DNA of 64,000 nt, taken from the NCBI GenBank assembly GCA_000469685.2, contig LS997562.1:3186492-3250491 (forward strand), in the 5' to 3' direction. Below the pieces are notes generated by a model, which did no database searches, was not told the origin of the DNA, and worked only from the letters and a program-made list of their open reading frames with translations. The DNA comes from Haemonchus contortus (lineage: Eukaryota; Nematoda; Chromadorea; Rhabditida; Trichostrongylidae). Of this stretch, positions 58,001 to 64,000 are shown piece by piece. Position numbers and translations under genes: made by a program. Every line of letters starts with the position of its first letter. The first letter of the stretch is position 1.

Positions 58001-60777
58001 CTTCACATTTACGAAGCACCAAAAAAGCGATTTTTTTTCATCGGCGCCACGGAAAGAATAGGGAGGGGTGCACAGAGAACCCTTCTGCTAACGGCACTCA
58101 AGATGTGGTCAAAAAATTGAGCAGCTCCATGCACTTTCGAGGGCTGTATGAGCATATTTGCATCAATGGGTAGAAGTGAGCTGGTTCAATTCAGCTGTCA
58201 TTTTTATGCAAAAACACTATCGAAACAATAGATGAGCATTTTCACAATGTGAGCAACGCATAATAGAAAGTTCACCATTCCAGTAACTCTCACAGTTCTC
58301 GTCTAGTTGAGATGGGAAACAATATCCTACAGGAGTTTCAAATTTCTCCAGGTACCTCTCCAGACAATGATGCAATCCATGAGTAAGAAAGAAACTTTTC
58401 GAATCAAGGTGCGCTAAACAAGAAGGGCACTAGTGAGATAAGGCAAATTATGCAGTTGCGGTTACTATTGCGGGAGTCCAGATAATAAAACAGTTCCGAA
58501 AGCGACAGCACGTTTATACATGGTTTCAAGCCATAAGGAAAAATATACGTCGAGAGACCCAACTTGAGAAGTTGTGTCACGTGGATTGTTGAGCACTTTC
58601 ACCTCCTTGCCAGTTGGCGGAGCCGAACGAGCTGCATGAGTCGAGGACCAGTAGAGTTGAAGGCAAATCTCTTGATGCAAAAATCCCTCTTGACCGCTAA
58701 CCCAATCGAGCATAAGTTCCTTAATCATCATGTGGGTTTTACTGGCTCTGACCTAGAGCGCCGGGAACAGGAGGGCTCTATGTGCACCCCTCCTTATTCT
58801 GTCCGTGGAGCCAACGGACAAATTTACCTGTATTAGCATTTCTGGTGCTCCGTAAATGTCAAGGAAGCCTTTAAGTGGTCTATATGATGCGTAAAAGGGA
58901 ATTGCGAGCGTTCAAGACAGTTTTTATGAAAAAGCAAAAACAAGCGCATTCATTACGGACTCGAACACCGTGTCACGCCTACCAGTCCCTCCCAACTGCG
59001 AAATCGCTGCACGTTAGATACTGGTTCGTTCTCGTATAAAAATAAAAAAAGTGGCATGACGCTTGGCGATAGTGGGCCCGTAACTGTTCACAGAATCGTT
59101 TCGCAGATTTGGGACCTAGATTTGAGATCAGCGTTCGAGACTACCTACGTCGGTATACATCTCATCTTAAATGGCCACTGCGACCTAGTATCCTTTCCTT
59201 GTGAGGTAGCTTCATAGGAATAGCTTTAGCATATAGGAAGACGCATGCTCTAACGTTTCACGAAACAGCTTTCAGCAGCATAAGGACCTCACCAAAGCAA
59301 GTATGAATTTCAATATATTTCAACTGACCTGCACATAGGCATACTTCCACCTGGGAATAAGTTGATAACTTGCGGAACACCTGAAAATTTCCGAGTTTGA
59401 GAACAGGTAAAACGATTACTCCAGGGAGATAACAAATATAAAAAGTCTAACATTACCTGGAAGACCTGGATAGCAAGCTCTCTTGTTGGAACAAGGACCA
59501 GAATACGAGTACATGAACGAGTATTTGACCGATACAGAAGCCTTTCCAGAATCGGCAGTACGAAAGCAGCTGTTTTGCCTGTTCCTGTCGCTGCACAAGC
59601 GCAAATATCTTTACCAGAAAGAGCGACAGGAATGCAAGCTGCTTGAATCGGGGTTGGTTCTGTATAACCTGCTGCAGCGATCGCCTTAATAAGAAAAATT
59701 AGTGATCACTTATGCCAGAAATGCTGTCAGATGAACTTCAAACAGTTCAAAGAGTTCCCACTTGTCCCCGTTGAGAACAAATTGTTGAAATTTATCAATG
59801 TAGTGATTCTCAAACCTTTAGCATTGGGCGCGACAAATTCATCTGATCAAAAGTAATATTATCCGAAACATCCATCGCCTCCTCGAAAAAGTCATCTTGT
59901 TTCTTGACATTTTTCTTCCCCATTTTCTTCTTTTCTCGCAATGTATCTAAGAAGAGATAATGAAATTCATCGAATGATGAGAGCGTGAGGATACTCGATC
60001 TCTACCCCCGAGGCGTTTAAGTGGGGAAGATTTCGAAATGGACTCGTCCTTCTCAAAACTTCATAGTCTTTTCGGAACTTTTCGGATCTTTAGGAAAATA
60101 AACAGGTATGAGTTTAAGGTCTTTCACCGAATGCCCTCACCATTTCACATTCTCCATCAAACACAAAAATGCAGATATCAAGCAAACTCAACGCATCAGC
60201 GATATGAGAATACTTGAAATCGAGGCGATCAAGGACTTGCGAACCTCTTGCTTCCTTTCCTCCTAATTGTTCAACACCATCATCTTCATCTTTGACGACT
60301 ACTTCGACTTCTTTTGAGGTGTTTTTTGCTTTGCGAACTGCTTCAATCTTCTCTTCTAGAGTTGACGCAACTTCTTTGCGTAGATACCTGAATTCCAATA
60401 ACAGCCTCAAGAACTGCAAGAGCATGGCTCCTTCCCCGGTTTCTGGTAACATGAATCGGACTTACTTCTTGAGAGCAGCATCATCACGATCGAGCCTCTG
60501 CTCATCAGAACATTCGAAAGAAAAGTTCGGTGAAAACTCGTCCGCTGCTCCAGCAACTTTTTTCTTTTTCTTAACCGCAACAGCCTTAAATAATTAGCAC
60601 AATGAAAATTCTGTCCGACAAGCCAATGTTTCTTTAGAATTTCGCATGAGAGAAAATGAGGATACAATTAGTCCGAGCCGACATTACCTCAATATCTTCC
60701 ATATTTTCATCCTCGCCACTTTCGTCTGCCTCAACTTCTTCATCACTATCGATCGCTGCAGGATAGAGATTAGCCAT
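31684..60777 (-). CDS. ddx27: ATP-dependent RNA helicase DDX27/Drs1 homologue, 20 exons
   Basis: The exons join in phase into a 2,121-nt frame, 706 aa. The family unwinds pre-rRNA in the nucleolus during 60S subunit assembly. All helicase motifs are present: Q-motif (about 167-175), ATGTGKT (193-199), PTREL (227-231), GG (255-256), TPGR (276-279), DEAD (301-304), SAT (332-334), [10 protein letters not shown] (449-458) and [11 protein letters not shown] (479-489). A long basic tail follows, as in the family. The acidic N-terminus starts [14 protein letters not shown]. Human DDX27 is somewhat longer (about 765-796 aa), mostly in its termini. The gene spans 29 kb because intron 6 is 19.2 kb and houses another gene on the opposite strand. 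The 52-nt exon at 59,329-59,380 supplies the stretch between motif Ia and GG and fixes the phase, which strongly argues that the two halves are one gene. Confidence 0.93.
32118..32891 (+). mobile_element. Compact piggyBac-type element with intact TTAA and terminal repeats
   Basis: TTAA lies at both ends (32,118-32,121 and 32,888-32,891). Inside are 14-bp inverted terminal repeats, CACGTTGCGTACCG at left and CACATTGCGTACCG read inward from the right (13 of 14 match). TTAA duplication is the hallmark of piggyBac. A hairpin with arms GTGCATCAC/GTGATGCAC and a CAT loop occurs once near the left end (32,194-32,214) and twice near the right end (32,807-32,827; 32,852-32,872). The interior keeps part of a transposase frame. 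It sits in intron 18 of ddx27 and is too short (766 bp) to be autonomous. Confidence 0.82.
32359..32946 (+). pseudogene. Truncated piggyBac transposase-like frame
   Basis: An open frame of 195 codons starts at a non-ATG codon. Its middle ([17 protein letters not shown], then [14 protein letters not shown]) resembles the start of the piggyBac DDE domain, where a ...FFxLFFTDEL... helix is typical. The catalytic DDD region is absent: the frame runs straight into the right-end hairpins (giving the repeated peptide RASPCDA) and past the element end. This is an internally deleted relic with no transposase activity expected. The family call rests on this weak match plus the TTAA/terminal-repeat structure. 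Confidence 0.55.
33019..33519. mobile_element. MITE with AAGGCACRGTTCACGAT terminal inverted repeats, copy 2
   Basis: The left end AAAGGCACAGTTCACGATAA pairs with the right-end ATCGTGAACTGTGCCTT. It has the same ends as the element at 10,896-11,447 but a mostly different interior. It lies in intron 18 of ddx27, beside the piggyBac element. A 136-codon frame across it is non-coding. Confidence 0.7.
37347..37556 (-). mobile_element. tRNA-derived SINE, reversed, near full length
   Basis: On the minus strand the A-box-like TAGTGGCAGTGG is followed by a decayed B-box (TTTCGAATTC). Then come GATCGATGTTCGCC, ACCAACTAACAC and CATACGCATTCGAA, in the same order as the copy at 11.7 kb. It lies inside an intron of ddx27 in the sense orientation. 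Confidence 0.7.
40323..40368. repeat. Perfect 2 x 23-bp tandem duplication
   Basis: A 23-bp unit beginning GGAAGAGCCTTTCAGC is repeated exactly once, head to tail, within intron 6 of ddx27. This is a recent local duplication. Confidence 0.9.
40385..40482 (-). repeat. SINE fragment, 3' half, reversed
   Basis: The minus strand reads GGTTGGCCACC, CATACGCACTC, GATTCTAAATGG and GGCGCATTCC in the family order. The tRNA-like part is missing. Confidence 0.65.
42457..42463 (+). promoter_or_regulatory. Probable trans-splice acceptor of the MFS gene
   Basis: CTTTTCAG lies 30 nt before the ATG at 42,493 with no coding sequence upstream in frame. In nematodes an unpaired TTTTCAG at this position usually receives a spliced leader. 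Confidence 0.5.
42493..50132 (+). CDS. Major facilitator superfamily transporter, SLC22A18-like, 5 exons
   Basis: Exons 42,493-42,693, 42,800-42,913, 42,982-43,089, 45,152-45,711 and 49,895-50,132 join in phase into 406 aa plus stop. About 12 membrane helices can be drawn. The MFS motif A between helices 2 and 3 is clear ([11 protein letters not shown], about residues 66-76), and helix 5 has a motif-C-like FFGPIVG. The order ERTAALMRL then [11 protein letters not shown], and the segment [20 protein letters not shown], resemble human SLC22A18 (a 424-aa proton-coupled organic cation carrier). That assignment is by memory and the substrate is unknown. The gene is wholly nested in intron 6 of ddx27 on the other strand. 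Its own intron 3 (2.1 kb) and intron 4 (4.2 kb) are large. A second ATG at 42,496 is an alternative start. Confidence 0.88.
45712..49894. other. Intron 4 of the MFS gene
   Basis: No exon is supportable. A purine-rich patch (about 47,035-47,150) creates a lysine-rich chance frame. A SINE scrap lies at about 46,186-46,300 (CAACCAAGCCTTCCAT block, plus strand). Confidence 0.5.
50146..50151 (+). promoter_or_regulatory. Polyadenylation signal AATAAA of the MFS gene
   Basis: A perfect AATAAA begins 14 nt after the stop at 50,132, the short 3' UTR typical of worms. A second AATAAA-like word follows about 10 nt later. Confidence 0.75.
50170..54400. other. Repeat-rich part of ddx27 intron 6; no gene seen
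   Basis: A tRNA-like scrap with GGTTCGAATCCCGC lies at about 51,163, giving the common frame artefact AGFEPT on the minus strand. Open frames at 50,847, 51,727, 52,326 and 52,847 lack splice partners and recognisable domains. Confidence 0.4.
51361..51612 (+). mobile_element. tRNA-derived SINE, near full length
   Basis: An A-box-like TAGTAGCAAGTGG is followed by a B-box with one change (GACCGAATCAC). Then come GATCGACATCCGCC, ACATCGGCTGACCACC, CATACGCATTCAAAC and GTCGAATGCACGGCGCATCC. Order and spacing agree with the copies at 3.9 and 11.7 kb. Confidence 0.75.
54750..56250 (-). mobile_element. Dead LINE: non-LTR reverse-transcriptase relic
   Basis: The minus strand translates, across several frames and many stops, into pieces of a LINE reverse transcriptase. 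First comes NDLYEKF (near 56.2 kb), then [20 protein letters not shown] and [17 protein letters not shown] (near 55.75 kb), where the family has ...CGFVKGRSTTDAIHAARL...LAFLDLEKAFD. The stretch [12 protein letters not shown] (near 55.1 kb) matches the region after the active site (YGMRLNTKKTEY). The FADD/YADD box is not readable. The order of pieces matches the family, so this is one degraded copy. It cannot be active and probably has lain in this intron for long. Confidence 0.7.
57663..59201. mobile_element. Foldback element B, shorter relative of element A
   Basis: Inverted arms at about 57,663-57,980 and 58,885-59,201 share the outer end CAAGGGAAGGA and the internal blocks TGCGAAACGATTCTG and AAACGCTTGCAAGAC with element A. 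The tRNA-like module is present but decayed (AGGTTGGAATCC at about 57,897; reversed at about 58,961). Arms have diverged more than in element A, so this is an older copy. The 0.9-kb centre encodes nothing recognised. It lies in intron 6 of ddx27, about 130 bp from exon 6. Confidence 0.7.
59329..60777 (-). CDS. ddx27: ddx27 exons 1-6 (N-terminus to motif Ia)
   Basis: The exons are 60,688-60,777; 60,466-60,584; 60,245-60,387; 59,816-59,946; 59,457-59,684; and 59,329-59,380. Exons 1-3 encode an acidic and lysine-rich leader ([34 protein letters not shown]). Exon 4 carries the segment [20 protein letters not shown] leading into the helicase core, as in DDX27. Exon 5 has the Q-motif, ATGTGKT and PTRELAIQ. 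Exon 6 is only 52 nt ([17 protein letters not shown]) and ends one base into the first glycine of the GG motif, which exon 7 completes 19 kb away. The ATG at 60,777 directly follows TTTTCAG. Confidence 0.95.
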
Positions 60778-60784
60778 CTGAAAA
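60778..60784 (-). promoter_or_regulatory. Probable spliced-leader acceptor abutting the ddx27 start codon
   Basis: On the minus strand the sequence reads CATTTTCAG/ATG. The acceptor matches the nematode TTTTCAG consensus and no coding exon is apparent upstream. The mature mRNA would have only the spliced leader as its 5' UTR. Confidence 0.6.
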
Positions 60785-60899
60785 TGAAAGAAAAATCTAA
60801 GATAAAGAGGATAGCAGTAACGAACAGCAGAATGGATGACACGTATTGCTGCATTCATAGTACCGACGCCGGCGCCAGCGTTAGGCGTCAATCGATATC

Positions 60900-62200
60900 A
60901 TGAAGAGCAAAGCCGTACTCAGAGGAAACTATTATAGAGTCAATTTAAAACCTGTAACCTGTAGAATGTAACCAATGAAAGCCTGTAGCAAAAAGTTGCG
61001 GGGCAAAACTTCTCTTTTCGACGCGCCCCTCATTTTTACCAAGCTCTTCCTTGGGTCAGCAAACATAAACAACTCGTTTCTCGGTTAGCATTGTGCCACT
61101 TAGGAGCAGGGTCCGCTTTGCCGTTGTAATTTTTACCGAGTAAGTGCTTGGTCGAAAGGAATGTTGATCCTCGTGTCCATGGAGCGATTCATGGGACCTT
61201 TCTGGCTCGTAACAGGGACGAAGGGAGACGTTACTGACGCCCGCTCGAGGAAATCGACGATCAACGGGACGACAGGTGATACAGGTGAGGTGAAGTGCTT
61301 GGTCGGGATGATGGCTAACTTATTTCAAGTCCCCATGCAACGTTTCGAGAAAATGCTGCCACTGTCAACGTGTTAACTATGAAATACCGTCCATTCGGAG
61401 AAACGAGGAAAAGTGAAGTTCTGGTGGGCTTGGTCAAATAAGGCATCACAGGTTTAATAGTTTCTTCCAGCAGAACATCGTTATAAAAATAGAGAAATAT
61501 GAGCAATACAGAACCATTTCAGTAGTTGTTTTCTGTGAATGCAATGTCCAACAACCACTCACTCAAAATTTTACAAGAAACACCACGATATTAGAATGAG
61601 GGGCAACTTATGTATTTACAATGCACACCTTGAACATAAAAACTTTATTTCCAAATGATTCACAGAAAAGTTATAATTCGAAGGCATCAACACACCATTA
61701 CACAACAACACATTAGGGAAAATGAAACGAAAATTACTCAACAATAAGTTAACCACAAAATCACATTTGCCATCAGCACAAAACAATATAAAACTTACAG
61801 AGAAAGACTATTCAGAAGAATGGGAGGTTCGCAGAACAAAGCAAACTGATCTGCATGAAAAACTCCTCCGAAATAGAAGGAACAGCTAAGTTCATGAGAA
61901 GTCAACCTATCGTAACAAAAAAATTCATCGATTACGGACAGATACATAGCAAAACGCACAAATTTAATGCGTAGCAAAATGTGGCGTCAAGCGTGTGTCC
62001 GACGAATCCTATGATATATAGCCTTGCACTGGTATAATTGAGCATTTTTCAGTTAACGGGCTCGCAGGGAAGAAGTTTTATATTTTCTTTAAATTTTTCA
62101 CGGTATTTTTTTCATTAACGGAACCCCATAAAAGTGCAACTGAATTACTGAAAAACATTTACAAAAACGTAAAATAAAGATTTGTGTTTGCAATGATGAA
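60900..62200. other. Flank between ddx27 and the right-edge gene
   Basis: A plus-strand frame at 61,161-61,376 passes a gtgagg donor-like site, but its start and partner are unclear. A TTTATT at 61,644-61,649 is AATAAA on the minus strand and could end the right-edge gene. An AATAAA on the plus strand lies at about 62,170. Confidence 0.35.
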
Positions 62201-62272
62201 TTTGGTGGATATCATGCCCGAATTTCTTATTTCTTGGGATCATTCAGTCAGCAACCACCTCTTAGATTATTT

Positions 62273-62446
62273 ATGACCAATGAAATTGATAAGTGGAAGA
62301 GAGAAAACTACAAATGTTTGATATCATTGGTTGCTTGGACTCTTTCTAACAAAATGTACTATGGACGATATACTTCGAAGTTGGAATCATCTAATTCTCT
62401 ACGCAGTCCATTTCTACCAGCAGACGGTGGAGAAATTGAATCCTGA
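62273..62446 (+). CDS. Possible small protein, 57 aa
   Basis: The frame starts MTNEIDKWKRENYKCL and continues through a short hydrophobic stretch (LISLVAWTL) to PADGGEIES and TGA. An acceptor-like ATTCAG lies 20 nt before the ATG, so it may be a trans-spliced single-exon gene or the last exon of a longer one (the frame stays open upstream to that acceptor). One membrane segment is possible. No family recognised and no polyadenylation signal nearby. Confidence 0.3.
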   Translation: MTNEIDKWKRENYKCLISLVAWTLSNKMYYGRYTSKLESSNSLRSPFLPADGGEIES

Positions 62447-62943
62447 AAACTTCCTCGTGTAAAAAAGTTCAAAGCAGAAACGTGGCTTGCACAAACGCAT
62501 TCTCTACACGTACTGTAGACAATTTGTGAGAATTTTCTTTTCTTCGATACCGATGGCCGAAAAAAATGAGCGGATGAAATGAACTCCTAGTTTAATACCA
62601 GGTAAAGAACTTTCGCTGAAGTTTAGGTTTGAAACGACTTCGATTCTAGAAAACTACTTTTGAAAGGGGAATTATCGACTAAAAAACGTACATATAGGGA
62701 TGACTTTACTTTCAAACCCAAACGCTATGCTGACATGTTTGAAGTAAGAACCATTTCTAGTGTTTAGAAGCTGTGTTTACGAACCTGTACCATGACATAC
62801 TACATAAAAAAGTTATATTTCTAGCAACGTTTTAGTAGTGCCAAATGCCAACTAATTAGATGTCAAATCGATCTATATTGGTGTTAGCAGTAGAAAATGT
62901 TCTCGACCAAATGAAAGAAGGCTGAAAAAAGAGCATAACATAC

Positions 62944-64000
62944 CGTTTCCATTGGCTCAGCGACATTAGGTGCTATTGCAACTTGTCTATTCTCATACAC
63001 TCCGTTTGTTTGGTATCCAACGTTGAATATAATACGATCGGTGACATATTTGTCGTTACCAAAAGTCCCGTATGCAAATGCTACTACCCGATCGAATTGT
63101 GCGATTTGTTGATCTGCAACAACGTGGCCTTAAACTACTTGTGAAAATCGGAACAGATTGATTGTAGTCTCAAGATACTGAGAAAACGAATAGTATGAGC
63201 TTCATTGATTGTGAATTTGCAACAATACTCAGTGTGCACCCGAAAAATGCAAATTCAGTAATCACAGGTAACCGATACTTCTACCCAAACGGTGGACCGT
63301 GCTCTCTGCATCCGAGAGCGCGTAATCGCTGACTATGAAGGGGGAGATTTGAATTTTCAGCAAAAGATTACGGTAAATGCCACAAAACCGCGGCCACCCG
63401 CCGTGGGAATTTGGGTAGAAATAACGCCACCTAACAATCACTCGCCATCGATGAATCCTCCCGTATGTACAGGAGGAGAACCATTAAATCCTCTGTTGTT
63501 GAGTCGCTTAAAAAGGTTCTCAAAAATAGGTAAAGAAAGAGTTCATCAGACCCAGTTATGAAAAGGAAAGCAGTAGAATAATTCCTGTTGGAGAACTTCA
63601 TCAATTTAGAGTTGAAGAGAGTCCTTACGACTTGCATTAAGGAGAATAGAATCATATTTCCCCATACCCTTCTATCATTTACTTCCTGTTGAGAGAAGTG
63701 ATACGTGAACTCAGGCTCAAAACTGTATAGGAAGAGAACAGAGAAGAATTGATGCCACTAACCTTTACTGAACACAATTTCAAATTTGATCCTTTCTGAA
63801 GAGGCTAAATTACACAAAAGACTGGAAGTCCATCGCCGAACGTTGACAGCGCTTTCCATATAACAGAATATTCGAACTTTCTAAACAGCGAAAAGTGGAG
63901 AAACATTTCACAAATACAAATCGACCCATTTATAGTTATCAACTGCAGAAATCGAAACATTTATAGCTGATTAAGCTTACCTTCGGGAAAGCATGGATAG
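62944..64000 (-). CDS. Unidentified protein, partial, runs off the right edge
   Basis: Three phase-compatible exons are visible: from beyond 64,000 to 63,981 (donor AAG/gtaagc), 63,763-63,795 (33 nt, TCTTCAG acceptor) and 62,944-63,113 (TTGCAG acceptor, donor ACG/gtatgt). Together they read ...YPCFPE, ERIKFEIVFSK, then DQQIAQFDRVVAFAYGTFGN, then DKYVTDRIIFNVGYQTNG and VYENRQVAIAPNVAEPMET. Composition suggests a folded beta-rich, perhaps extracellular, domain. I cannot name it. The large exon is convincing. The 33-nt exon rests mainly on phase. Downstream exons toward 61.6 kb were not found, although an AATAAA on this strand lies at 61,644-61,649. Confidence 0.5.

Larger units (their letters stand above)
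40091..59328 (-). other. Giant intron 6 of ddx27 (19,238 bp) hosting a nested gene
   Basis: The donor follows exon 6 (GCA G/gtcagt) and the acceptor AAATTTCAG precedes exon 7. Both sides match phase (G/GT GGA, giving the GG motif). The intron contains the whole five-exon MFS gene on the plus strand, a reverse-transcriptase relic, at least one full SINE and a foldback element. The neighbouring introns of this gene are mostly 0.1-2 kb. An assembly misjoin is the main alternative, but intact phase and protein continuity argue against it. Confidence 0.85.

Noticed and set aside
1..64000. CRISPR arrays, operators, ribosome binding sites and prokaryotic operons
   Set aside because: No spaced direct-repeat arrays or Shine-Dalgarno-led gene runs occur. 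The genes are intron-split and eukaryotic.

Overview
The window is nuclear DNA from a nematode, most likely a strongylid (hookworm-like) worm. Exons are small and cut by AT-rich introns with the worm acceptor TTTTCAG. Two genes begin right after such an acceptor, which suggests spliced-leader trans-splicing. The rest is rich in tRNA-derived SINEs, small DNA transposons and a dead LINE. There is no prokaryotic gene organisation, so most open frames are chance frames, including the longest one (255 codons, near 30 kb).

The right half holds one striking locus. A DDX27/Drs1-type DEAD-box RNA helicase on the minus strand can be assembled from 20 phase-compatible exons (31,684-60,777; 706 aa). Its sixth intron is about 19.2 kb and splits the helicase core between motif Ia and the GG motif. 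Inside that intron, on the opposite strand, lies a complete five-exon MFS transporter gene (42,493-50,132; 406 aa; SLC22A18-like). The intron also holds a reverse-transcriptase relic, SINEs and a foldback element. Another helicase intron carries a compact piggyBac-type element with intact TTAA sites and terminal repeats.

The left half (1-31 kb) is gene-poor. Two exons of an unidentified minus-strand gene run off the left edge. Two near-identical tRNA-Gly(GCC) genes stand in tandem near 20.5 kb. A coding-like frame near 22 kb is broken by an in-frame TGA and a frame change. The rest is repeats: a MITE family, the SINE family, a 2.2-kb foldback element, homopolymer runs and a 0.6-kb purine tract with a hexamer array.

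The right edge (61-64 kb) has exons of another unidentified minus-strand gene that continues beyond the window. The helicase is expected to act in nucleolar 60S ribosome assembly and the transporter in a membrane. Their nesting is positional and does not imply a shared pathway.
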